Source of the DNA: Amborella trichopoda
Taxonomy: Eukaryota; Streptophyta; Magnoliopsida; Amborellales; Amborellaceae
DNA length: 64,000 bases
Reading direction: 5' to 3'
Assembly (NCBI RefSeq): GCF_000471905.2
Contig: NW_006496807.1
Coordinates: forward strand, 301,775 to 365,774
In this document: positions 1-11,858 of the stretch, piece by piece
Layout: every line of letters starts with the position of its first letter
Numbering within the stretch: the stretch's first letter is position 1
Notes under the pieces: generated by a model
Databases searched by the model: none
Told to the model about the DNA's origin: nothing
What the model saw: the letters and a program-made list of their open reading frames with translations, nothing else
Position numbers and translations under genes: made by a program

Positions 1-1134
1 CACCAAAAAGCTTCCCACTACCAAAGCTTTTTCAATTACATTTGGAGGGCTAAATCCGAACTACCCTACCTAATTTGGTCAACAGATTACTGTTCCTTCT
101 TGCAAAGCTAACAGACAACCTACCTTCCCTATACAGAAACAACTCTCTGCCTAGACCTACAATGAACACCATGCCTAGCCTAAGAAAACTCCAAATGAAA
201 AACAGGAATCCCCAATAGCAGCTTTAAACCAGCAAATCCATTTACCTCTTCCTAGACCTTTCCATTCCTTTACCATGACTCCAAGGGGATATATTGTCTG
301 TGATATACCTGAAAATATATTGTTACTGTTTGGGTAGTATCTAAATGCAACCTGAGAAATACATTGCTACTGTTTGGCTGTCTGAAAGAAATTTTACCCG
401 CACTTGCCTATAAACTATCACTACTTTCTTTTTTATCACAAAATTCCACTGAAATGCGGAATAAAAGTCATCATCACACATTTCCAATAAGATTTTCTAA
501 TATTGTCATCATCACCATTCAATCAATAAAATAAAAAAATAAATAAAAAGATTTTCTAATACTCTCATCAGCAGCACAAAAGCTTTTGCCCAAAGAGTAA
601 TCAATAAAATAAAAAAAAATTACAATTGAGAATCTGGAGCTTAAAAATCAGATCTGACAAGGAGATATATTACTAGATAAAGAGGAAAACTAACTAAAAA
701 GCATATAATGCACCACTAAAGACAACCATGTATTCCATTGTTGATGACAGCCATTAAGAAGGAATGACAGCCCAATTTATATCATTCAGGGTTTCCCTCC
801 AATGTTTTTCTGGAGCAAAAAGTTATGCCATCAAATATTGCTGAGTTTCATGAATGGCTTGCTGAAGACAGAAAAAAATACTCAAAAAGAACACAAAAAT
901 GCGTTCCTAAAGTTAAGATGAATGGCTTGCTGATGACAATATCACCTATATGAATGAATCAATTGGACAAATGTTGATGACTTACATTGTAAACTAAAAC
1001 ACCAAAAAACTATCAAATGTTACAGTTACATAGCAAAACTACACATAAAATTAGCAATCTAAACTCAATATACATCAAAAAATCCATGAGTTCTCAATAA
1101 TACCTACTTAGCTTTGAATGGTAAATGCACTAGA
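1..1134. other. AT-rich non-coding sequence
   Basis: No coding region, RNA gene or mobile-element motif could be recognised. The stretch is AT-rich with short A runs. I infer that it belongs to the large intron of the gamma-tubulin gene that precedes the exon at 14382, because no upstream exon of that gene was found in the window. Confidence 0.4.
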
Positions 1135-2093
1135 ATAGATTTGCCACTTTTTTTTTTTGGGGTAAGTTAGTGGAGGAGAAGGCCCTCCACCCGTTTTTTA
1201 ATTAATAAATGAGTAGAGAAAAACAATTAACGTACAACCCTATAGTAGGGTAGTTGCGCTAGATTATATAATAAAAGAGAGGACAAAAAATCCGGTGGTC
1301 TATGGCGCCACACTGTAGCACCGGGGCAAGCAGATGCCCTCCCGCTTAGCGAGGGCATCAACAACCATGGTTGCCTTCTGAAAGACATGTGCAATGGACC
1401 ATCAATGAGAAGAAAGTCTAGTACAACAATTATCTGCAATCGTCTCTAGCCGTCATGGACCACGGCATCGATTCTGAATGACACCCACAAGTAAGGCCGA
1501 ATCACTTTCAGTTTGTATTGAAAAGCAATTCCTCTGATGAACCAACTGAACTCCTTCAAGTGCCAAGAATTCTGCATGGTTATTAGAAGCAAAATCAAAA
1601 TGCTTTGTAAAAGCAGCAATGAAACCATCCTCTCTGTTCTTGATGATTCCACCACCACCTGCTAAATCTGGATTTCTCAAGGAAGCACCATCAATATTGA
1701 GCTTGTAATTTTGAGCCTCAGGAAATGACCAGGGCACTGGAATAAGGGATTCTAACCTCTGTTGACGCCAAGTTACCTGAAGATTATCAATTATGACCTT
1801 TTTTGATAAATGGAAAGACCACTGTTTAACTTCTGCTAGTGCCTGAACATGTAAGGTAATCTGTTTCACAATAAGCTTTCCTTCCGTGGGTCTTGAATCA
1901 AAGATTCTTCAATTGCGCTCTTCCATAGAAACCAAATAGCAGTAAAAAAGATGGAAGACCAAATATTGCGAAGCCCATGAGATTTAAACCTGAAAAGTAA
2001 CTACCACCTAAGTCAATCAAGGACAGAAGTACCGAGGATAAACTGTTTTCCACATCTCCAAGCTAATGATCTCCATACATAGATTTGCCACTT
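1135..2093 (-). mobile_element. 5'-truncated LINE insertion with 15-bp target duplication
   Basis: The 15-bp word atagatttgccactt occurs at both ends (1135-1149 and 2079-2093) and is read as the target-site duplication. Between them, on the minus strand, lies the 3' end of an L1-type plant LINE: a C-terminal RNase H coding stretch, a short 3' untranslated part and, at the low-coordinate end, a T run (about 1148-1158) that is the poly(A) tail in minus orientation. Reverse transcriptase and endonuclease are absent, which is the usual 5' truncation of target-primed reverse transcription. The perfect duplication suggests a fairly recent insertion. Confidence 0.85.
1330..1869 (-). pseudogene. LINE RNase H domain fragment
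   Basis: The minus-strand reading from 1869 to 1453 gives an RNase H domain of the plant RVT_3 type. Visible motifs are KLNIDGASLRN (first catalytic Asp), NNHAEFLALEG (catalytic Glu) and TESDSALLVG (second Asp). After a frame change the final motif HVFQKATMVVDALAKREG is readable near 1330-1390 and carries the last Asp. In the intact family this domain sits at the C-terminus of ORF2, after reverse transcriptase and a zinc-binding segment. Here it is all that remains, with at least one frameshift, so no functional protein is expected. It is clearly not a host RNase H gene, because it ends in the LINE tail and lies inside target duplications. Confidence 0.8.
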
Positions 2094-2624
2094 ACATGAA
2101 CAATGCTACCATATACAAAGATAAAAAGAAGTAGACAATTACTCATTACAAATAAAAGAAACCCATCTCACATGCATCAGATGTGAATGCACGCATATAA
2201 TTTCAAGCTAATGAATGAAAGGGCATTTGCACACAGATTCCATTTATGGTTGTGAATAGAAATGAGAAGCCAAAAAATATTAACAGAGCATAATTAACAG
2301 AGCTGCAAAAATCCATTTCATAATTAACAAAAATTCATTTAAGCCAGTGCATAATTAATAGAGCTGCCAAAATTATGAGATCAATATGTTGTAAAATAAC
2401 TATTTCAGTGCATAATTAACAATCTTGGGCATAGTGGAAACAAGAAGTAATGAGCTGCAATAATCATCCGAAAATAAAGCATCCATTTCAGCCAAGTGTA
2501 TGTAAGCTCAAAAAGACTTGGACAACTTCCCCAATTTACCCAGATCCCATTTATGGTTGTGACCACCAACTCAATCAAAAAACTCATAACTGGTGATGAT
2601 GCTTTGCTAGGTTGATTTTCCCAA

Positions 2625-2646
2625 AGAGAGAGAGAGAGAGAGAGAG
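2625..2646. repeat. (GA)n microsatellite
   Basis: Uninterrupted GA dinucleotides of about 22 bases, followed by a G run. Confidence 0.9.
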
Positions 2647-2698
2647 GGGGTGGACTTAGCTTATGCAAACCAGTAGTTAAGGCTAAAGAAGAGAGAGA

Positions 2699-2945
2699 GG
2701 GATTAGGGTTTACCAGAGAAGAGAGATGGTGATGATGCTCTGCTAGGGTTTTGAGACGAGCTTGAGAGAGAAGAGGATGTGCAAAGTAGAGATAGAGAGT
2801 GAGAATGGTTTGTATTGGAGAGAGAGAGAGAGGGCTTTAAAGACAGAGAGGAGTTAGGGCTTACTAGGGAAGAGAGACAGTGATGATGCTCTGCTAGGTT
2901 TTGAGTCGAGCTTGAGAGAGAGAAGAGGATGTATGCGATAGAGAA
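2699..2945. repeat. Imperfect 151-bp tandem duplication, GA-rich
   Basis: Two copies share the frame ttaggg-tta-(ag)n-tgatgatgctctgctagg-ttttgag-cgagcttgagagag-aagaggatgt. Equivalent bases are about 151 bp apart (tgatgatgct at 2730 and 2881). A shorter third copy of the core (tgatgatgct) lies near 2594. On the minus strand it looks like a CT-rich leader, but no gene follows it. Confidence 0.75.
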
Positions 2946-3858
2946 GGAGAATGGCGGGAGATACGGCTTTTTCTTTTTTTTTTGAGCAAGAGACGTGCAT
3001 AGAAGATTATACGTCAAGCACATAATGGATTTCACAACCATCCTTGTGCGTAATAGATTTCATGTATTTTGGAGAAATCTTATGTAACTAATTTCCATTT
3101 TTTTACTATTGAAGTGTATTTAAACACTGTAAATGTCATATTTCCTTATAATATGTTTCCCTGTAATAGATTTTCAGGTACCCAAATGGCCCCTAAGTCT
3201 CTAACCCATTCCTTTAGTAGTGGATATAACCTTTAAATCTCGCTGGGGAGCACATCAGTAGTGAAAGGGAGTCTCTAACACAGATGGCTCCCATAGGGGT
3301 TTTTGATCCACCTAGAAATGATTTAAAGTGGATCAATGTGGGCTAAGAAAACTTGGTCTCAGCCAAAAGTTTGTACATGTTTAATGCATGATGGTAGCTT
3401 TCTCTTGTCCTTTCAATCTCAAGAAGAAGCCCTCTGGGTTTTGATGTTTCCCTGCCCTACTTTCCAAGTGCCTGCCTTCATATGCAACCTTGATACCCAT
3501 CCTTAGGCACCTCAATACGCCATGTATATTGTCAAGATCTTCAAAGAGGTGGGTACCGCTATGGTGGTTTTGTAAAGGTGAATTGGATGCTCTCTATGTC
3601 TCTCTTATCTTTCTTCTTATGCTTCCCAAAATTCTCTATCCTTCATCTGAAAACTCTATTTTAATCCTCTTCCTCCCCCCTCAACCTATGTTAATTGGAT
3701 TCCTTGACAAGGGTCCCCTACCCATGTTAGAGATGTATGGACATGCGTAGCGGAACAAATTCTTTTGGATTCTCAGCTGAATTGGGTGATTTCAGGACAA
3801 ATTCTTCTGGATTCCCATCTTTTTATTATATAAAAAAAAGGAGTCCACTCTAACTAGT

Positions 3859-6600
3859 ATGTTCATTCAAAAAAGAAGTATGAGATTTCTTTGTCCCCAC
3901 CCTTCTCCCCCACCTTTTCTTCCTAGTAGCTGGAACGAGATCTATAACCTCTACCTTATAACTCTCCCTCCCCCCCCCTCCCTCTGTCCTTTACCCTCTT
4001 CCTACTCCCCCTCTGCTCGCTATCCCCTTAAGGCCTTTTTTTCTCAGGTGGTAGCCTCCACCAAGTCAGGCCCTTCCGCCTGCAACCCCTCCTTGCAACC
4101 GTCCTGCCTCCGGTTTTCCCCTCTTGATAGGCCTGCCTCTCTCCCCCTCTGCATCGCCATCCCCCCTGAAGAGAGCTCGAAATCGAAGCCCAAGCTACTC
4201 CCGTCCCTTGTAGGTCGCTTTCAGCTCGTTCGCCATAACTTCAGAGGAATTGAACAGGCTGCACAAGCTCACTGGAGGGAGCCCAACATCACTTGTAGTC
4301 GCCTGGCAAACGGAGAAATTCTTTTCTCCTTCCCTTCTTCGAGTTGTTCCCAATCTGCTCTGCAGAGCCCCAACCCCTTCACCTTTCGTGATGCCCCTTG
4401 CCTTCTTAGGCCTTGGTCGTCCTCTGTAGGGGCTTTTAAGAAACAACGGGTGTGGATCACGTTCAATCACATCCCTCTCCTTGCTTGGACTCTTGATACC
4501 TTCAGGTGCCTGACAGCCCTCTGCGACTCCCTAATCTCGATTCACTGGATTTCAATTGAAACCCTCCCTTTGGGCTCTATTCGAGTCCTGACCGAAGTTC
4601 TCGATCCTAGCCGTATCCCCAGGACTATGTGGATCGAGATCGACTCCCTTTACTTCCCTGTAGCAACCTCTTGGTCTCAGGCCTCCCCTCCCTCCCCTCT
4701 TTTCCTCCACCAAGTCACCCCTGCCTGATCCAAAGTTGCTGAGTCCGCCTCCTGAACCCTGGTCTCCAAGAAAGGACGACTGAGACGAAGGCGACACCGG
4801 CGTCCCGACCCTTCTTCTAACCCTTTCCACCACCGTGTTCTACAGCCACAGCTGTCGTCGGCCTTGCCGCCTCTGCCCTCGGCCTCGCCTCCCCCAACTG
4901 ACCCATCTTGCGGCGAACAGGCCCACCTCGACTCGCTTCTTAGGGTGCAGGCCCATCAGGGTTCGGCCACAACTTTTTCCCCCCCTCCCCCTCGTCGACC
5001 TGATAAGGAGGCTCGGCCCGACTTGATCCCTGTCTCTCTACCCGACTCGGGCCATCCCTCTGACCCCGGCCCTTCTTTCTCGAATCCTCGCCCCCTCTTT
5101 TCCCCTTCGTTAACCCCCGTACACCTGTCGCCTCCTATCTCCCCCTGCCCACGCGTCAACCGATGCCTCATCCTTCGATGGCATCTGTCCTTCTCCGCCC
5201 AAGCCTGGCCATCTGTCCCCGACTGTCATTAAGAGCACCTGTGCGTTGCTGCCCCAGTCGACCCACGTGTCCACCACGCCTTTTCCTCTCCCTCTTCCGT
5301 CACCTACCACCCACCTACCGCCGTCTTTGTCTCCCTCGATCTGTCCCCCCGGCCACCTGTCTTTCCCGATTGACCCCTCTGCCCAACTATCACCTGAGCC
5401 GCCCCTGCCTCCTCCCTCAGGCGTAATCATGCCTCCTCCAGATCCCCCCTCCCCAGCTCTTCCTGCCAGGCTAAACCAAGAGCCGGACGTCCCCTGCTCT
5501 CTTTTGTAAGCTGAGAAGAGCTCCGCTCCACACCTGCACCCTATTTGCCCCCACCTCTCCATCACCTACCACCCTTCAGCCTTTCTGACTTCCTCACTCC
5601 CTTTCTCTCCCCTGCGGAACTTTCTGAAATCCCTCACCTTCTCTCCATGGATAGGAACTCCCTTTTCCAAGGCTTAGTCACAACCCAAACTTGGGACCTT
5701 TCCCCCCTTGATTCTGCCTCCTTATCCTCTTTGCTGTCACCCTACCTTTCTTTCACACCTCACCTGGTTAGATTCACCAGGGTCAACACCCTCCACTTTA
5801 CTTGGCCTTTCTCTCATCCTGGCCTAAATGCGACCCTTTCCTCGGTCCAAACTTTCCACTATCTCGCTTATCTCCCGTCCTCCCTGTCCTCCTCTCCCCT
5901 GGTTTTTCCTCCCCCGAACTCGTACGACTAAAGTTGGCTCGTCTACCCCCCTTCTCCTCTTCAGAAGCCCACCCCACTTTTGGACCAGTCCTCTGTGGTT
6001 CAATTTTTCCCCCAACCTCCCTCTTCTCGGGGACCTCCTCCTCCCATCCCTGCCCCTGTTTCGGGCCAGGACTTCGTGCCTTTTCTCTCTCTGTCGGAAC
6101 CCCCCTCCCTCCTCCCCTCCTTTAAACCTGCCCCTGTACCTGAGATTCCCCCACCCTGGTCACCAGCCTCATCCCCGGAACACCTTCCTCCACTACCCCC
6201 TGAACGTTATCCCCCCTTCGATCCCATAGCGTCGTTACCGCCCCCTGCTAAAGCTTTCTTGGTTGGTCCTAGCCAGCCCAGCCTTCTCACCCCTCGCTCT
6301 GAGGAGGTACCCGCAGCAGATGATAAGGATCCGAGCCTGGAAGAAAAGATGAAGAACATGTACAGAATCATGGGTTTCCACGATGACGGACCAGAAGGAC
6401 CAGCCCATAAGTTTCTAACTGCGGACGCATCGAGCAGGTCTAAGGTGAGACCCAAAGCACACAGGGTACTTCTTAGCCTCTTCTCCTCTCCCTCCTTCCA
6501 GGACAAGTCCCCCAGGGACATCCCTTCAGCCCCTCTAATCTCTTACCCCAGGAGGTTCTGTAGGCTGGCCTACCCCCCCTACTTTCTTTCTTCTCCATGA
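3859..6600 (+). pseudogene. LINE ORF1 (DUF4283-type), degraded
   Basis: The first readable block (3859-4728, 289 codons) contains a DUF4283-like core, with LVGRFQLVRHNFRGIEQAA followed by an aromatic-rich segment and VWITFNHIPLLAWTLD, as in the ORF1 proteins of plant L1-type LINEs, which bind element RNA. TGA codons at 4726 and about 4756 interrupt the frame, although it stays readable to about 5232. A proline-rich low-complexity linker follows in changing frames. The C-terminal part (5980-6600) ends with a segment, MKNMYRIMGFHDDGPEGPA, that has a clear counterpart at 28039-28239 in the second LINE. The final TGA overlaps the ORF2 ATG as ATGA. The start at 3859 is the first ATG of the DUF4283 frame and is tentative. 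Confidence 0.75.
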
Positions 6601-9600
6601 AGTTCGTTTCATGGAACATATGGGGACTGGGCCAAGAGCGCAAGAAGAATGCGGTCAAAGACCTAGTTCTCAAATATTCTCCCATTGTACTGGCTCTCGT
6701 GGAGACCAAACAATTGGAGCCCACCCTGCAGCTCATCTGCCATGTCTTGGGGCATAAACCTTCTCAGTGGGCTGCTTTACCAGCGAATGGTGCTTCAGGT
6801 GGCATCTGGGTGGTTTGGAATCCACGGGAACACACTCTCATATCCTCTCTCATAGGGGATTTCTCGGTTACTGTACTACTCTGTAGTATCCCTACCGGAT
6901 CACTCTGGAAATTCACGGCCGTCTATGGGCCTAAAATTTTTTCGCTCAGACCCGTCTTGGGTCCGAATTGGATCAAATTGCAGCTCTACCACACCCTTTG
7001 TGGTGTTTTGGGAGGAGACTTCAACGTCACACGATTGTCCTATGAGCGAAAGTTTCAACCTCCATCTCCCAAGACATGAGAGACTTCTCTGATTTCATCA
7101 CTAGGAATGAACTCATCGATATCCCTCTCCAAAGCAGCCTATTCACCTGGTCCAACCACTCTCCCAATCCCACCCTTTCTAAACTCGATCGTTTTCTCTT
7201 GTCTACCAGCTGGGAGGAATTTTGCCCTGGTTCCATTGTTCTCGCCTTACCCAAACCTGTGTCTGACCATTGTCCAATCCTTTTGGATACAAATGTTGTA
7301 CAAAGAGGACCTAAACCCTTCCGATTTGAACTGGCTTAGTTGCAAGAGACGTCCCTTGTTTCTTTATTACCTACCTGGTGCGCCTCCTTTTCACTTCAGG
7401 TTAGGGGAAGAGCAAGGTACTGGCTATAGACCAAGATCCAGCTCCTAAAAAATTCCCTCAAAACCTAAAGCAAAACCCTCCTCGCCAATTACTCCAAAAC
7501 AAAATCTCTCCTCTTGGACTCTATCCAGAGCCTCGACCTCATTGAAGAGAGCTTTAGACACCTCGAAACTTGACCTCAGAGCTCTAACCAAACTAGACTA
7601 CCTGGCTACCTTAAAAAGAGAAGAGATCTTTTGGCACCAGAGATCCCGAATCAAGTGGTTAAAATTCAGAGACTCCAACATTGCTTTCTTCCACCGCATT
7701 GCCAACTGTTGCAGAAGGGACAACTCTGTTATGACTCTAAAAGTTAACAACTGTCTTCTGGACCAACCAGCACAAATCAAGCAGGTCATTCTAGTTTTTT
7801 TCCAAACCTTATACTCGACCCCAGCTGGCCCCAGGCCTAGGATGGCTGACCTTGATTTCCTGCCTCTCTCAGCTGCCTCTTTAGAGCTTCCTTTCTTCGA
7901 AGCCGAAATCTTGCTAGCTATTCAAGCCCTTGCCAGTGATAAAGCCCCTGGATTTGACGGCTTTCCGATTGTACCCTTCCAAACTTTCTGGAGAACTTTC
8001 AGAGTTGACTTCCTGGATTTTTTCGAAGAATTTTTCCATAGAGGAATCATCCATAAACTCTTAATGCCACCTTTATTGCCCTAGTTCCCAAAGTTCAAGG
8101 GGCAGAGGAGCTCAAGGATTTTCGCCCTATTAGCCTTCTAAACTCTTCTTACAACATCCTTCCAAAGGTCCTAGCCTCTATACTCAAGCTTGTCCTCCCC
8201 ACTGTTATCTCTCCCTCTCAATTCGCCTTCATTCAAAACAGACAAATTCTGGATGGGGTCCTAGTAGCCAACAAGTGCCTTCACTCCAAACACTTAGCCA
8301 AGAAACCGGGACTCATTTTCAAAATTAATTGGGAAAAAGCTTACGACCACGTTGACTGGTCCATCTTGGATGAAACCATGGGGAGAATGGGTTTCAGTAA
8401 TCGATGGAGGAATTGGATGAGAGGTTGTTACTCTCATCCCTATCTGTCCATCCTCATATATGGCTCTCCGAAAGGATTCTTCCCTGCCAACAGGGGACTT
8501 CGACAACGGGACCCTCTCTCCCCATTCCTCTTCACCATTGCAGCGGAAGTTTTCTCTAGATCCCGCTCTCGCCTTTACCAGTCTGGTCTCCTCTCAGGCT
8601 TCTCTACCACTCCACAGGGCCCCATGGTATCACACGTGCAATACGCAGATGATATCCTCGTCTTCCTCGATGCCTCCCGAGAAGAACTCGACACACTCAA
8701 ACTCTTCCTCCTATGCTTTCAGAAAGCTACGGGGTTCAAGGTTAACATGCTGAAATCTAAAATGATGGGAGTAGCCATGCCAAAAGCAGAAGTTGCTGCG
8801 CTCATCTCCGACTGGGAATGTTCAGTGGAAGACCTTCCTTCCACTTACCTGGGCCTCCCCTCTGGGATTGGGGAAACCCAAAAAGAGACTCTGGTCTCAA
8901 GTCTTAAAGAAGGTAGAGAGACGCTTGGCAACTTGGAAACGTCGATACCTCTCTCCTGCAGGAAGCATTACACTCATCAAAGCGACCATGGCAAACATCC
9001 CAATCTACTTCATGTCCCTGTTTCAGATGCTAGTACACGTGTCTAACCGCATAGAACAACTTATGCATAATTTTCTCTGATCGGCACAGGCAGAGAAGAT
9101 CAAGTTTCTCCTAGTTGCTTGGGACACTGTTTGCCTACTTAGAAAGCGAGGAGGTCTTGACATTTGGACCCTCAAAAATCAAAACACTGCCCTCTTAGGC
9201 AAATGGTGGTGGCAGCTAGCCACTCAACCAGATTCCCTTTGGGCTCAGGTGCTAGGCAGCAAATACCGAATTCAAGATGGTATGTGGGTGCCAGAGAGAA
9301 TACATAGACACAAGGCTTCAGGGGTGTGGTTGTCATTAGCCTCTTCTCTTCCTCAGTTCAGAAGGCACCTTAGATTCCATGCCCAAGATGGCCGCAGGGT
9401 CAAGTTCTGGATTGATCTCTGGCTCGGTAGCTCCCCTTTGTGTAAGGCCTTCCCCACCCTTTTCTCTCTCTCTTCCATAACTACCTCTTCAGTTGCCAAT
9501 GAATTGCCTTTCTCAGGGGGACGGAGAACCTGGACTCCCTCCTTCCGTAGAAACCTCTCGGAAGAAGAAAGCTCGCTGTTTCAACAACTTCTGGGTGTCC

Positions 9601-10736
9601 TTTCTTCCCACTTTCTCCCGCTTTCTGAGAGTGATAGTCTTGTCCGGTGCCTTTCCCCCTCTGGTCTTTACCGTCACCTCTTTCTACAAGAATCTTACTC
9701 AATCCCCAACCTTTCCCCTTAACCCCACTTCTACCTCGTCGAGAGTATGGTCCACCATTGCCCCACCTAAAATTCAGGTTTTCACTTGGATCGCTTGCTC
9801 TTAGAGAGCCTTCACAATCGACCAACTTCAAAAACGTGGTCTCTCTACACCCAATAGATGCGCCCCTCTGTCTTTGTGAGGAGGAATCCAACCCTCACAT
9901 TGTCATTCATTGTGATTTCTCCCATAATCTCTGGTCACTCTTGCTTCAATTATTTCGTATCCAATGGGTCTCGCCACCCACGGTCCGAGCCTTGATCTCC
10001 TTTAACTTCGAAGCCCAGTGGCCTCTGGCAGGAAAAACCCTCTGGAAGGCTGCGGTGGCCACAACCATTTGGACCTTATGGCTTGAAAGGAACAACTGTA
10101 TTTTCAACAGTGCCCACCTTACTGTACAAGCTCTATTCCACAAGGTGGTCTCGCTGACGACCTTTTGGGCTTCCAATCACAAGACCTTCTCTGGCCTTTC
10201 TAGGAACACCCTTCTCTGCCATTGGAAAAATGCCCTCTTCCACAAGCCTCCAAAACCCTCAAGGGCAAGCAACTGGAAGCCTCCACCTGAAGGCAGCATC
10301 AAGTTAAACTTTGATGGCTGCTCTTTAGGTAACCCGAGCCCTTCAGGCGCTGGGGGGGGCATTCAGAGACTGCCAGCGAAATGTTCTCCTCACCTTCTCT
10401 GTACCTTGGGACCTTTGACTCCCAATATGCTGAAGCTTCGGCCCTTCTTCTGGGGTTGGGATTTTGTGACCCGTCCTGGGGCAATCGTCTGATTGTGGAA
10501 GGAGACTCCCTGAACACCATCTCTTGGGCCAGCGGTTTATCCCCCCCCATCTTGGTATTTTTCTTCCATTTTTGATGAAATTACCCACCTTTGTAGGGAT
10601 ACGAGCATGGCAGCATATCTGGAGGACCTCCAACGATCTCATGGACCTTTTGGCGAAGGAGGGAGCTAGCCTACACACAGACATCCAGGCCACATCCAAC
10701 TCCTTTTTTGTTTTGGACCACAGTCTCTCAAGATAG
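6597..10736 (+). pseudogene. LINE ORF2: endonuclease, reverse transcriptase, RNase H (frameshifted)
   Basis: ORF2 starts with MKFVSWNIWGLG, the usual opening of the APE-like endonuclease. Further endonuclease motifs are ALVETK, GGIWVVWN, GGDFNVTR and, after a frame change at about 7076, SDHCPI near 7262. Reverse transcriptase begins around 7900 (ASDKAPGFDGF) and continues with DFRPISLLN, AYDHVDW, RGLRQRDPLSPFLF and the catalytic QYADDILVF (YADD at 8642-8653). The zinc-binding region and an RNase H domain (IKLNFDGCSLGNPSPSG near 10290; DLMDLLAKEGAS near the end) follow. At least five frameshifts and several stops are visible, so the copy cannot make protein, although the catalytic YADD is intact. 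In the living family this protein nicks DNA and reverse-transcribes the element RNA at the nick. Confidence 0.88.
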
Positions 10737-10987
10737 CCCACATTCTATCGCGTCAGCCACTGTTTTGGCCTTTCTTTTTTTCTCCTAACTTCTTTCTTTT
10801 TTCTCTCTGTAAATCTTGATTGTAGGGCGAATCTTATAAGCCCATGTGCATGTAATCGACTGATGTATTTTTTACTAATTGCTACCCAGTGAGGGTGCTT
10901 TTCAGTCCTACACTTTTTGTAATCCGGAACTCTCTTTAGTAATACAATGTTAACAATTATCAAAAAAAAAAAAAGGTGAATTGGATG

Positions 10988-11858
10988 TTTGGTGGGGGTC
11001 CTATCATTCAGTTTCCCCCAAATCCTTGGAGAAACCCTATAACCGGTCTTGATCCTCAAATCCATCAACCTGGTTTTTACTCACTCAAGGTTTTCGGTTG
11101 AACACAACAAGAGTGGTAGGGTCCAAAGGCTTCATCCTTCAAATTTGGCAGCAAAAGTTAATGCAGATCAAGGGTAGGTCGACAAGATTGAAAACGATGA
11201 CTGTTAGGTGGAAAACCGTAGAAAACCAAGAGATTTTTGAAAAAAAATCGAGATTCTAACACTTGAATGAATGAAGATGACATAGCGAAGAGGAAGGCAC
11301 ATCGATCTAGCAGATTGCTGCCACCTATCTCGTGGGAGATGTGACATACTGGCAAGCAAAAATCCCCACCCCCCAAAATTCAAACCGCAACATTCCTTGA
11401 ATTCCACTCAGGTCCTTATCCCAACCTTCACCTTACTTAAAAATCAAATTTCAGTTGGACCCTTGGCCCCATGAAAGATCACCCCCCACCATTGGATCTA
11501 CAAACTCTAGACCAATTGTCTATGCATGTTTCTCATACTGCACATGGACACGTACGCTTTAGTCCATCCATAATTCGCCACTTGCTCTATCCTATCCATC
11601 ACCGTCCATGGATCACTGAGAGAATTTGACAGCACTTGGAGACCCTCTAGTTATGACCCACTAACCTTGCTCATCCGAGCTCCCCCCCCCCCCCCCAACA
11701 CCCCAAAAAGAAAACAAAAAAAAATAAATAAAGAAAAAAGAAAGGAATTGGTCGCTCATCTCAAACCCTGAACAGCTCTAACCCAAAGTCATCTCAATTA
11801 CCCACCTTCCAGGTTTCAAGATCCAATGTTGGCGTGCTGTTAATTAGGGGCCCATTAC
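10988..11858. other. Non-coding sequence downstream of the LINE
   Basis: It continues the sequence interrupted at 3589. There are no coding, RNA or repeat signals beyond a C run near 11683-11697 and short A-rich tracts. Confidence 0.5.

Larger units (their letters stand above)
2094..3573. other. Non-coding sequence between two LINE insertions
   Basis: Apart from the GA tract and the duplicated GA-rich segment listed separately, nothing recognisable was found. Short open frames here are Ser/Leu-rich translations of CT or GA tracts. The sequence flanking 3574 is the target into which the full-length LINE inserted; it resumes after 10987. Confidence 0.5.
3590..10971 (+). mobile_element. Full-length L1-type LINE with 16-bp target duplication
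   Basis: The word aaaggtgaattggatg is present immediately before (3574-3589) and after (10972-10987) the element, which ends in a 13-A tail (10962-10974, partly shared with the duplication). The 7.4-kb body holds a 5' leader, ORF1 with a DUF4283-like RNA-binding region and a very proline-rich linker, and ORF2 with endonuclease, reverse transcriptase, zinc-binding and RNase H regions in canonical order. The end sequence aatacaatgttaacaattat before the A tail resembles that of the LINE at 26104-32179. Full length plus perfect duplication indicates insertion of a complete copy. Multiple frameshifts and stops show that it is now inactive. It lies in the same sense as the gamma-tubulin gene, probably within its intron. 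Confidence 0.93.

Noticed and set aside
5110-5565. Glycine-rich minus-strand frame of 151 codons
   Set aside because: It is the antisense of the proline-rich ORF1 linker of the LINE at 3590-10971.
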